Below are positions 1-6,204 of a stretch of 11,762 nucleotides of DNA, one piece after another. The first letter of the stretch is position 1; every line of letters starts with the position of its first letter. The stretch spans positions 1-11,762 of the forward strand of contig JAEWHB010000037.1 of the NCBI GenBank assembly GCA_023388015.1, given 5' to 3'. A model generated the notes under the pieces. It was given only the letters and a program-made list of their open reading frames with translations. It made no database searches and was not told where the DNA came from. The translations under genes were made by a program, and so were the position numbers. Origin of the DNA: Bacteroidota bacterium. GTDB lineage: Bacteria; Bacteroidota; Bacteroidia; Flavobacteriales; Weeksellaceae.

Positions 1-733
1 AAAGATTTTCCATTTTGGCGAACATTGGCAAATAAGAAACCGTCACGCCATAAGCCGAAGCACGACGGGCGAAAAACAATCCGGTTTCGGTAAACTGAAA
101 ATTTCTTCCTTTGCGGCTAAACCAACCCAATTCAGCCAAAGCTTCTAATAATTGTTCAAAACAACCTGGATTTTTATGAAATTCATCGGCACTGAAAGAT
201 GCTTCCATAAAGTATTTGTGAAACATTCCGCTCATGCCGAGTTTGACTATTATCGGACTAATGAGCGCACCTTCGATGTGTTTTTGAATTTGATATTCCA
301 AAGAATTTTCGAGTCTATTCTCCAATAAATCCGAACGGTATTTCTCATAGATTTTCATCCATTTACGACCGAGTTCATCGGAAATGGCCTGAGAAGAAAT
401 CAATTCCTCATCGGATAAAAATTCCGCTAAATTCTGATAAATTCCGGCAAATGAAAATGCTTTCTCTGAATTTTCATGGGTGGAAATCTTTACGGTGTTT
501 TCCGAATTATTCAATTCATAATTCAAATATCCCTGCGAAGCCAAAATACGAAGCGCAACGTTGAGATAACCTTCGTTGGCATTGAATTCCTCTGCAATTT
601 TCTCCAAATTAAAACTTCCATTTTGAAGAATAAATTCAAGAATTCCTTTTTGGGATAACTGATGAATGACCTGCGGAACCACTACTCCGTCGAGATGCCT
701 GAAAATATAAGAACGCAATAATTTCTTGTCCAT
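1..733 (-). CDS. Probable SAM-dependent methyltransferase, N-terminal part (runs off the left edge)
   Basis: An open frame starts at ATG 733-731 (MDKKLLRSYIFRHLDG) and continues without a stop to base 1, giving 244 codons of a longer protein. Residues about 18-70 look like the winged-helix dimerisation domain found before the catalytic fold in small-molecule methyltransferases (VIHQLSQKGILEFI, then LEKIAEEFNANEGYLNVALR, then ILASQGYL). A second winged-helix-like stretch follows near residues 175-225 (FHKYFMEASFSADEF, LLEALAELGWFSR, FTETGLFFARRAS). The SAM-binding core would lie beyond the edge, so the enzyme class is inferred from this N-terminal pattern, which resembles flavobacterial proteins annotated as class I methyltransferases. 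The substrate is unknown. A -7 box and inverted repeats lie directly upstream. The alternative is a regulator with two winged helices, but the segment between and after them is unlike a regulator. Confidence 0.6.
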   Translation of the reverse strand, partial: MDKKLLRSYIFRHLDGVVVPQVIHQLSQKGILEFILQNGSFNLEKIAEEFNANEGYLNVALRILASQGYLNYELNNSENTVKISTHENSEKAFSFAGIYQNLAEFLSDEELISSQAISDELGRKWMKIYEKYRSDLLENRLENSLEYQIQKHIEGALISPIIVKLGMSGMFHKYFMEASFSADEFHKNPGCFEQLLEALAELGWFSRKGRNFQFTETGLFFARRASAYGVTVSYLPMFAKMENL

Positions 734-751
734 TTTTTAAATCTATGAGGG

Positions 752-759
752 CAAAAGTA
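752..759 (-). promoter_or_regulatory. Bacteroidota -7 box for the methyltransferase gene
   Basis: Read on the minus strand, 759-752 is TACTTTTG, an exact match to the Bacteroidota consensus TAnnTTTG, about 18 nt before the ATG at 733. I see no TTG at the expected -33 spacing. That region is instead occupied by inverted repeats (764-788), which would suit a regulated promoter. Confidence 0.55.
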
Positions 760-763
760 ATTG

Positions 764-788
764 TTTTAGTCTACTAAAATGATAGACT
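764..788. promoter_or_regulatory. Nested inverted repeats, candidate repressor operator
   Basis: Two palindromes overlap here. TTTTAGT (764-770) pairs with ACTAAAA (773-779) across 2 nt, and AGTCTA (768-773) pairs with TAGACT (783-788) across 9 nt. Both are perfect. They sit immediately upstream of the -7 box at 752-759, in the -33/-7 spacer and -33 region of the leftward gene, where a bound dimer would block transcription. The size is typical of TetR- or MarR-family operators, but no such regulator gene is in the window, so the binding protein is unknown. Confidence 0.45.
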
Positions 789-843
789 TATTGAATTTTT
801 TAATGATTTCAACGATAACTAATTCGTTTTAAATCAATTAAAA

Positions 844-1860
844 TTAAAGAATATTTACTTCCCTTTCGAGATTTATGCCGAATTTTTCATAAACATCATC
901 GACAATCCTTTGGGACAAATCATAGATTTCCTGTCCGGTCGCATTTCCATAATTGACCAAAACCAATGCTTGTTTTTCATGAACACCGGCATCGCCAAAG
1001 CGTTTTCCTTTCCAGCCTGCTTTTTCGATCAACCAGCCCGCTGCCACTTTGACTTCGTCACCGGATGGATAAGCCGAAATCTCCGGATGTTTTTTCTGAA
1101 TTTCTTCAAATTCCAATTTGGAAATCACCGGATTTTTAAAGAAACTTCCTGAATTCCCGATTTCTTTCGGGTCGGGCAATTTGCTTTGGCGAATGTTTAT
1201 GACCGCACGGGAAATGTCCTGAATGGTAGGATTTTGAATGTTTAATTTGTCAAGTTCAGCCTGAATGGCTCCGTATTGGGTGTGAAGCAGATGATTTCTT
1301 TTGGTCAATTTAAATGTGACATCGGTTATGATGAATTGATTTTTAAATTCATTTTTGAAAACCGAATCCCGGTACCCGAATTTACATTCTACATTCGTAA
1401 ATTTTCGGATGTTTCCGGTTGAAATTTCCAATGCAGAAAGTTCTGTCATCGAATCTTTCACTTCCACGCCATAAGCGCCAATATTCTGAATCGGCGCGGT
1501 TCCGGCATTTCCAGGAATCAGGGAAAGATTTTCCAATCCGCCGAAATCATTTTGCAAAGTCCATTGCACAAATTCATGCCAATTCTCGCCGGATTTGACT
1601 CTGACCTCCACAAAATCATCTTCTTCCGAAACCAATTCAGTTCCTTTCAGGTTCAGCTTCAATACCAATCCATCGAAATCGTGCGTGAGCAACATATTAC
1701 TTCCCCCACTGAAAAGAATTAATTGAAGTTGGTTTTCTCGTGCAAATTCCAATGCGGATTTGATATCCTCCACCGATTTCGCTTCCACAAAATATCTTGC
1801 AGAAACATCAATTCCGAAAGTGTTGTAGGGTTTTAAAGAATGATTATCTAGAATGTCCAA
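844..1860 (-). CDS. murB: UDP-N-acetylenolpyruvoylglucosamine reductase
   Basis: MurB uses NADPH and FAD to reduce UDP-GlcNAc-enolpyruvate to UDP-MurNAc, the second committed step of cytoplasmic peptidoglycan precursor synthesis. The 338 residues match the length of type I MurB (E. coli about 342). Visible hallmarks are the FAD-binding SGGSNMLL near residues 51-58, LIPGNAGTAPIQNIGAYG at 114-131, FGYRDSVFK at 161-169 (the substrate-loop tyrosine of type I enzymes), GSFFKNP at 238-244 with the proton-donating serine S239, and a C-terminal LEREV with the conserved glutamate near 334. The start codon is TTG (1860-1858): in frame, an upstream TAA lies 24 nt before it, no ATG occurs between, and the next ATG would remove the FAD motif. 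The gene begins 8 nt after the aminotransferase stop, so co-transcription is likely. Function is secure; only the start is unusual. Confidence 0.96.
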   Translation of the reverse strand: MDILDNHSLKPYNTFGIDVSARYFVEAKSVEDIKSALEFARENQLQLILFSGGSNMLLTHDFDGLVLKLNLKGTELVSEEDDFVEVRVKSGENWHEFVQWTLQNDFGGLENLSLIPGNAGTAPIQNIGAYGVEVKDSMTELSALEISTGNIRKFTNVECKFGYRDSVFKNEFKNQFIITDVTFKLTKRNHLLHTQYGAIQAELDKLNIQNPTIQDISRAVINIRQSKLPDPKEIGNSGSFFKNPVISKLEFEEIQKKHPEISAYPSGDEVKVAAGWLIEKAGWKGKRFGDAGVHEKQALVLVNYGNATGQEIYDLSQRIVDDVYEKFGINLEREVNIL

Positions 1861-1868
1861 TTTGAAAT

Positions 1869-3065
1869 TTAGTTTTGAGAATTATATCTATCCAACGCTA
1901 CTCTCAGGATTTCAACAGAACGTTGTAAATCTTCTTTATTTAAAACGTAAGCAATCCGAACCTGATTTTTTACCGTATCGGGATGACTGTAAAATCCGTT
2001 TCCGGGTGCCACCATCACAGTTTCGCCGTCCAGTTCGAAGTCGTTTAGCAACCAAATGGCAAATTTTTCGGCATCGTCCACCGGAAGTTCTACCATACAA
2101 TAAAAAGCACCTTTGGGATTGGGACAAATCACGCCGGGAATTTTGTTCAGTTCAGCAACCAGCAAATCACGACGGCTAATGTATTCCGCGCGGCTGTCTT
2201 CAAAATAAGTTCCGACATTTTCGTGGGCTTTTGCAGCGGCATATTGGCTGGTCAATACCGGACTCAAACGCGCCTGTGCAAATTTCATCGCTCGTTTCAT
2301 CAGTTCTTCATTTCTTGAAATCATCGCTCCCAAACGAGCGCCACACATACTGAAACGTTTGGACTCGGAATCAATTATAATGACATTTTCTTTCAATTCT
2401 GGAAAACTCAAAACCGAAACGTGCTCTTCACCACCGTACACATATTCGGCGTAAACCTCATCCGAAATCAAATACAAATCGTGCTTCAAAACCAAATCTT
2501 TTAGTTTTTGAAGTTCGGCTTGCGAATAAAGATATCCGGTCGGGTTGCCGGGGTGGCAGATGAGAATTGCTTTTGTTTTATCGGTAATTTTTTCTTCAAA
2601 TGACTCAATTGGCGGAAGGCCAAAGTTATTTTCAATCGTGGACTGAATCGGAACAATGTTTACTTCGCTTTGACAAGCAAAACTATTGTAGTTCGCATAA
2701 AAAGGTTCGGGAATGATAATTTCATCACCCGGATTGGCAATCACGCCAAAGGTAAACAACAAAGCTTCTGAACCTCCATTGGTTACGATAATATTATTGG
2801 TTTCAACATCGTATCCTCTTCCTTTGTAATAGTTGGACAAAGCTTTTCGGTATTCGGGCGTTCCTTCGGAATGCGTATAAGCAATAACATCAAAAGGCAA
2901 TTGGTGATAAGCTTCCAAAGCCGAAACAGGCGAAGCGATATCAGGTTGGCCGATGTTAAGATGGTATACTTTTGTGCCTTTGCTGCGTGCTTTATCGGCG
3001 TAAGGAACTAATTTACGTATTGGAGATGAAGGCATTTGTTCGCCTTTAACAGATAATTGTGGCAT
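1869..3065 (-). CDS. Class I/II pyridoxal-phosphate aminotransferase, substrate unassigned
   Basis: This is a fold-type I PLP enzyme of the AspC/aspartate-aminotransferase superfamily, 398 residues (the usual length). Visible motifs are YTHSEGTPEYRKAL at 63-76, the substrate-domain NGGSEAL at 96-102, HPGNPTG at 171-177 with the PLP-contacting asparagine N174, SDEVYAEY at 201-208 with the pyridine-binding aspartate D202, the Schiff-base lysine K236 in SESKRFSMCGARLG, and the carboxylate-binding arginine R370 in VRIAYV. The lysine motif reads KRFSMCGARLG where aspartate or aromatic transaminases usually have SKxxxxxGxRxG with TGW, so it sits in a less-characterised branch and the amino-acid substrate cannot be named. 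It is the first gene of a likely two-gene unit with murB, 8 nt downstream. The start MPQLSVKGEQMPSSPIRKL keeps the family's typical N-terminus. Confidence 0.9.
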   Translation of the reverse strand: MPQLSVKGEQMPSSPIRKLVPYADKARSKGTKVYHLNIGQPDIASPVSALEAYHQLPFDVIAYTHSEGTPEYRKALSNYYKGRGYDVETNNIIVTNGGSEALLFTFGVIANPGDEIIIPEPFYANYNSFACQSEVNIVPIQSTIENNFGLPPIESFEEKITDKTKAILICHPGNPTGYLYSQAELQKLKDLVLKHDLYLISDEVYAEYVYGGEEHVSVLSFPELKENVIIIDSESKRFSMCGARLGAMISRNEELMKRAMKFAQARLSPVLTSQYAAAKAHENVGTYFEDSRAEYISRRDLLVAELNKIPGVICPNPKGAFYCMVELPVDDAEKFAIWLLNDFELDGETVMVAPGNGFYSHPDTVKNQVRIAYVLNKEDLQRSVEILRVALDRYNSQN

Positions 3066-3091
3066 TTGTTAAAATTTTCATTAAATCGGTG

Positions 3092-3099
3092 TAAAGATA
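3092..3099 (-). promoter_or_regulatory. Possible -7 box for aminotransferase-murB
   Basis: Minus-strand 3099-3092 reads TATCTTTA, one mismatch from TAnnTTTG, 26 nt before the aminotransferase ATG. I find no clear TTG about 20 nt further upstream. It is the best candidate in the 108-nt divergent gap (3066-3173) for the leftward unit, but it is weak. Confidence 0.3.
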
Positions 3100-3109
3100 G
3101 AATTTTTGG

Positions 3110-3142
3110 TATTGTTTTTGACTTTACTAATTTGTAAATTTA
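3110..3142 (+). promoter_or_regulatory. Possible promoter of the ytxH-like gene
   Basis: TATTG at 3110-3114 could be the -33 element, followed by 20 nt and TAAATTTA (3135-3142), one base from TAnnTTTG. It would place a transcript start near 3149 and a short A-rich leader without Shine-Dalgarno before the ATG at 3174. Spacing is right but the match is imperfect. Confidence 0.35.
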
Positions 3143-3173
3143 GAAAAACTATTAACCTTTAAAATTAAAAACC

Positions 3174-3488
3174 ATGGCAAAAGAAAGTGGAGCATTTAAA
3201 TTATTAGCCGGATTATTAATCGGAGCAGCTGCAGGTGCTGCAGCAGGCCTACTGATGGCTCCTCAATCCGGAGAAGAAACACGTAAGCAACTCAAAAAAG
3301 AAGCTGATAGACTTAAAAAAGATTTGGATAAATATTCCAATGACTTCAGTGAAAAAGCTAAAAAAGCTAAAAAAGACTTAGAAGATCGTCTTGCCGATGT
3401 AAAGTCAAAATTACAAAGTACAGCTCAGGATGTAAAATCTGAAGCTAAAAAGGCAAAAGATGAATTTGAAGAAAATGTTGGGGTTTAA
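3174..3488 (+). CDS. YtxH domain-containing membrane protein
   Basis: A 104-residue protein with one N-terminal transmembrane segment (about 8-28, rich in Gly/Ala: LLAGLLIGAAAGAAAGLLMA) followed by the family signature APQSGEETRKQL. From about residue 33 to 100 it is a long, highly charged amphipathic helix with Lys/Asp/Glu-rich repeats (KKAKKDLEDRL, KSEAKKAKDEF), like YtxH and other apolipoprotein-like stress proteins. Such proteins are usually membrane-anchored with the helix in the cytoplasm. Their biochemical role is not established and links to stress are largely expression-based. It is the first of three small genes, with a holin-like and a basic hydrophobic-tail protein downstream. Its last codons and stop lie inside a terminator hairpin. 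Confidence 0.88.
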   Translation: MAKESGAFKLLAGLLIGAAAGAAAGLLMAPQSGEETRKQLKKEADRLKKDLDKYSNDFSEKAKKAKKDLEDRLADVKSKLQSTAQDVKSEAKKAKDEFEENVGV

Positions 3489-3507
3489 ATCCCAACATTT
3501 TTTTATT
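3472..3507 (+). terminator. Intrinsic terminator overlapping the ytxH-like stop codon
   Basis: An 11-bp perfect stem (3472-3482 with 3491-3501, core TGTTGGG/CCCAACA) with an 8-nt loop is followed by a T-rich run (TTTTTTATT). The left arm is made from the last sense codons and the TAA stop (3486-3488) lies in the loop. It stands 23 nt before the next gene, so it either ends a monocistronic ytxH-like transcript or attenuates read-through into the holin-like gene. Confidence 0.8.
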
Positions 3508-3529
3508 AAATTTGACCTAAAACTTATTT

Positions 3530-3877
3530 ATGTTTGATGATTTAAAACAATACATCAACAACAGAATTGCTTATGCCAAGCTGGAAATCGTAGATTCCGT
3601 CAGCAATATGATTGGCGCGGGAGTTTACGGTATTTTGGTGGGTATGTTTGTGATGATGATACTCTTTATCGGCAGCCTTTCTGCCGGTTATCTTTTCGGA
3701 AACTGGTTCAACGATACAGGTTTGGGATTTCTGATGGTAATGGGAATTTATGTCATTTTTCTTATTATTCTATTTATTTTCCGCCGAAAAATCATGTTAC
3801 TTATTACCAATAAAGCGGTAGAAGCTGCAATGGAAGCAATCGATAATTCAGATGATGACGAAGAAGATGAAAACTAA
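3530..3877 (+). CDS. Holin-like small membrane protein (YqjE / phage holin superfamily III type)
   Basis: A 115-residue protein with an N-terminal amphipathic stretch (DLKQYINNRIAYAKLEIVDS), two transmembrane helices (about 30-57 and 65-84) joined by a short NWFNDTGLG turn, a basic FRRK border after the second helix, and a strongly acidic tail (DNSDDDEEDEN). This fits the family annotated as phage holin family protein (Pfam Phage_holin_3_6), which includes chromosomal E. coli YqjE. There is no prophage around it, so a lytic role is unlikely and the true function is unknown. Both ends likely face the cytoplasm (positive-inside rule). The coding end overlaps the next gene, implying translational coupling. 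Confidence 0.78.
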   Translation: MFDDLKQYINNRIAYAKLEIVDSVSNMIGAGVYGILVGMFVMMILFIGSLSAGYLFGNWFNDTGLGFLMVMGIYVIFLIILFIFRRKIMLLITNKAVEAAMEAIDNSDDDEEDEN

Positions 3878-4196
3878 AGATATCAATACACTTGCCGATT
3901 TGAGGGAAGCCAAAAGGCAACTCAAACTGAAAATGGCCAATGCCGACAAATCGGCGCAAGAAGGTTTTCTTTACAAAACCATTAATAATTTTGTCAGCAA
4001 AGTGGAGGATAACTCCAACTCTATTTCATCTCCAATTGGCGGTGGTGTCAATACGGCTTTGAGTTTTATTTCGGGACAGGCAAGTCAGCGACTGAAAATG
4101 GGCAATGCCGGAAAAGCGGCTCTTTCGCTCGCCGTAATGGTAGCGGCTCCGATTATTGCGAAAAAAATTCAGGAGTTTGTGGATAAGAAACTTTAA
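3867..4196 (+). CDS. Small basic protein with C-terminal hydrophobic segment, unrecognised
   Basis: I do not recognise a named family. From ATG 3867 it has 109 residues: a charged helical N-terminus (LADLREAKRQLKLKM), a middle with SPIGGGVNTALSFISGQ, and one hydrophobic segment near 82-98 (GKAALSLAVMVAAPIIAKK) before a charged end. I chose 3867 because it gives a shorter overlap (11 nt) with the previous gene and a more natural N-terminus (MKTKDINTLADL); ATG 3852 would add five residues (MMTKK). Position third after a YtxH-like and a YqjE-like gene makes it comparable to E. coli YqjK, by context only. Its stop overlaps the stop of the opposing gene by 4 nt. Confidence 0.75.
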   Translation: MKTKDINTLADLREAKRQLKLKMANADKSAQEGFLYKTINNFVSKVEDNSNSISSPIGGGVNTALSFISGQASQRLKMGNAGKAALSLAVMVAAPIIAKKIQEFVDKKL

Positions 4197-5098
4197 TGAA
4201 GATCGTATTTTAATCTTAGCAATTCTTGAACTTCTTTTTCCATTTCCCATGGCCTGAGTCCTACGCTGACTCTTCTCTCATCTAAATTTTCAAAATCTTT
4301 AATTTGTTCTGGCTTTATATTAGAATAAATTCCATACGTAAAAACACCTCGACTTCTATCATTGCTATCTACAAGATTAGCATAAATAGATGTATAATCC
4401 GTCTTTCCACATCTAACCCATTCCAGAAATATAGGTTTAAAATAATTCAAATTTTCTTCGCCTTGAATATGCATAATCAAAGTATAAACATTAGGATGCT
4501 CATCTACCGAATAATTCCCTACTAAATTTTTAGAAGGATACCCATATTCAGCAATTATTTCCTTCAATGCATTTATATTGATACTGTCAATTTGTTTCAT
4601 TTTTTCAAAATCAATCGGCTTTTCTCTACGAACCTTTTGATCTTCTTTGTTCATTGATACTAACTTATTTCTTAGTTCTAAATCAATTCCCGAATGCCAA
4701 TCTCGATAAATTTCATCTGCCTTTGCACTAACTTTCTGGAATTCTTTAGCTTTTATAAAATCACTATACAACGAATCTTCTACTAAATATTTAATTTCAA
4801 ACCCATTGATTAATTTCATTTTTAAATATTCTGTAGCATCCTCGTAAAGATTTTTACGAACAGAGATTTCAAGGAGCATTGAAATTTCATTGGTTTGTAA
4901 ATTATCCAAAAGCGGACAATTTTCTTCGGCTTCTTTCAAATAAACATAAGCAGAATCATAATTTTCCTTCAGGTAATTAAGTTGACCTTTATAAACAAGT
5001 GGATAATAATCTGTGATATAATTACACGCACAATCTTTCTGAGCATAAATCTTATAAAACAGGCAAAGAATTAGAAAAATTAGAATTTTAAATTTCAT
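4193..5098 (-). CDS. Secreted protein with C-terminal DUF6624-like domain
   Basis: A 301-residue protein with a clear signal peptide (KFKILIFLILCLFYKIYA, likely cut after A19 before Q20) and no lipobox, so probably periplasmic or exported. Residues about 30-110 look helical and TPR-like (GQLNYLKENYDSAYVYLKEA), with a Cys-rich start (DCACN). From about 137 on the pattern resembles DUF6624 proteins: LRNKLVSMNKEDQ, a later DSININALKEII, then AEYGYPSKNLVG and an IMHIQGEENLNYFKPI stretch. The function of DUF6624 is unknown to me. The gene is visibly richer in A/T than its neighbours, converges on the small-protein cassette with overlapping stops, and has its own good promoter, suggesting an independent, possibly acquired unit. 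Confidence 0.72.
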   Translation of the reverse strand: MKFKILIFLILCLFYKIYAQKDCACNYITDYYPLVYKGQLNYLKENYDSAYVYLKEAEENCPLLDNLQTNEISMLLEISVRKNLYEDATEYLKMKLINGFEIKYLVEDSLYSDFIKAKEFQKVSAKADEIYRDWHSGIDLELRNKLVSMNKEDQKVRREKPIDFEKMKQIDSININALKEIIAEYGYPSKNLVGNYSVDEHPNVYTLIMHIQGEENLNYFKPIFLEWVRCGKTDYTSIYANLVDSNDRSRGVFTYGIYSNIKPEQIKDFENLDERRVSVGLRPWEMEKEVQELLRLKYDLH

Positions 5099-5117
5099 TG
5101 TTCGGTTAGTTAGTATT

Positions 5118-5148
5118 CAAAACTAATTCTAAAATAGTAGAAACACAA
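5118..5148 (-). promoter_or_regulatory. Bacteroidota-type promoter of the DUF6624-like gene
   Basis: On the minus strand, TTG (5148-5146) is followed by exactly 20 nt and TAGTTTTG (5125-5118), an exact TAnnTTTG match. The transcript would start near 5111, leaving a leader of about 13 nt before ATG 5098. This is the most complete -33/-7 pair in the window. Confidence 0.65.
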
Positions 5149-5175
5149 TAATTCATTTAAAAATTGTAACATTTG

Positions 5176-5213
5176 CATAAGAATTTCAACTAATCTCAAA
5201 AACAATTCTTATG
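5176..5213 (+). promoter_or_regulatory. 10-bp inverted repeat containing the ABC ATPase start codon
   Basis: CATAAGAATT (5176-5185) and AATTCTTATG (5204-5213) are perfect inverted copies separated by 18 nt, and the last three bases of the right arm are the ATG of the ATPase gene. In RNA the arms would pair and hide the start codon; in DNA the palindrome could be an operator. No strong TAnnTTTG box was found for this gene, so the start of its transcript is unknown. Confidence 0.45.
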
Positions 5214-6158
5214 TCGGATTTGCTTGTTGCAAAAGGATTAACCAAACAATATGGAAATAAAATCGCCCTCAATGATTTTGACCTGACCATCCCAAAAGGT
5301 TCGGTTTACGGATTATTGGGTCCGAATGGCGCAGGGAAAACCACATTTCTCCGTATCATCAATCAGATTACTGCTCCCGACAAAGGTTCGGTAAGCATTG
5401 CAGGAAAGCCGCTCGACAAATCCGTCATTCCGCTGGTTGGCTATATGCCCGAAGAACGTGGATTGTATCAGAATATGAAAATCGGTGAACAAGCGCTTTA
5501 TTTTGCCAAACTCAAAGGACTTTCCAATACCGAAGCACATAAAAAAACAAAATACTGGTTTGAAAAATTGGGAATTGCCGAATGGTGGGATAAAAAACTT
5601 ACCGAACTTTCCAAAGGAATGGGACAAAAAGTTCAGTTTGTGATTACCGTTTTGCACGAACCGGAATTGTTGATTTTCGATGAGCCTTTCAGCGGATTTG
5701 ATCCCGTGAATGCACAAATCATCGCCAACGAAATTCTGGAGCTCCGCGACAAAGGCACGACCATCATTTTTTCTACGCATCGAATGGAGTCCGTGGAGGA
5801 AATGTGCGATCATATTGCATTGATCAATTTATCCAACAAAGTGCTGGACGGAGAAATCAACCAGGTCAAACATCAGTTCAAATCGGGAAAATATTTTGTC
5901 GAAATTGAAAATCCTGACCAAGAAAGCTGGAAGCGTTTCACGGCGGAATTCGCGCCTGAAGAAATTAAACAAAATAGTTTTTCCACTTCATTCAAATTAT
6001 CAAAAACTGAAGGAATGAGTTCGAATCAATTCTTAAATGAAATTTCGCATTTGGGACACATCATTCAATACAAAGAAGCCATTCCCTCGATGAACGAAAT
6101 ATTTTTGCAGGCCGTTACTTCGAATTCGCACAGCAATCAAAAAGAAGAAGTAATTTAA
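5211..6158 (+). CDS. ABC exporter ATP-binding protein, NatA type with DUF4162-like tail
   Basis: A 315-residue cytoplasmic ATPase that would energise the permease encoded next. Motifs in order: Walker A GPNGAGKTT at 37-45, the Q-loop region as VGYMPEERGLYQNM near 76-89 (the PEERGLY form typical of the NatA-like subgroup), signature LSKGMGQKVQF at 133-143, Walker B LLIFDEPFSGFDP at 153-165 with catalytic E158, and H-loop STHRME with H190. The remaining C-terminal 100 residues correspond to the DUF4162-type domain of this subgroup. All catalytic residues are present. The substrate is unknown: NatAB-like pairs have been linked to sodium or small-molecule export, but the subgroup is broad. A 46-nt gap to the permease supports an operon. 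Confidence 0.92.
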   Translation: MSDLLVAKGLTKQYGNKIALNDFDLTIPKGSVYGLLGPNGAGKTTFLRIINQITAPDKGSVSIAGKPLDKSVIPLVGYMPEERGLYQNMKIGEQALYFAKLKGLSNTEAHKKTKYWFEKLGIAEWWDKKLTELSKGMGQKVQFVITVLHEPELLIFDEPFSGFDPVNAQIIANEILELRDKGTTIIFSTHRMESVEEMCDHIALINLSNKVLDGEINQVKHQFKSGKYFVEIENPDQESWKRFTAEFAPEEIKQNSFSTSFKLSKTEGMSSNQFLNEISHLGHIIQYKEAIPSMNEIFLQAVTSNSHSNQKEEVI

Positions 6159-6204
6159 CTTAAGCAAATCTTTAGCTTATTGAAATTCTAAATTTTAAAT
6201 TCAA

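Noticed and set aside
734..843. Terminator for murB
   Set aside because: Only weak A/T-rich partial pairing follows the murB stop. No stem with a T-run was convincing.
1853..2179. Open frame of 108 codons antisense to the aminotransferase and murB start
   Set aside because: The product is Arg/Pro-rich without domain features and overlaps a conserved enzyme.
3530..3877. Holin-like gene as a sign of a prophage
   Set aside because: No endolysin, integrase or structural phage gene is near. The family has many chromosomal members such as YqjE.
5313..5813. Open frame of 166 codons antisense to the ABC ATPase gene
   Set aside because: It mirrors Walker A to Walker B codons of an intact conserved gene, with a low-complexity Phe/His-rich product.
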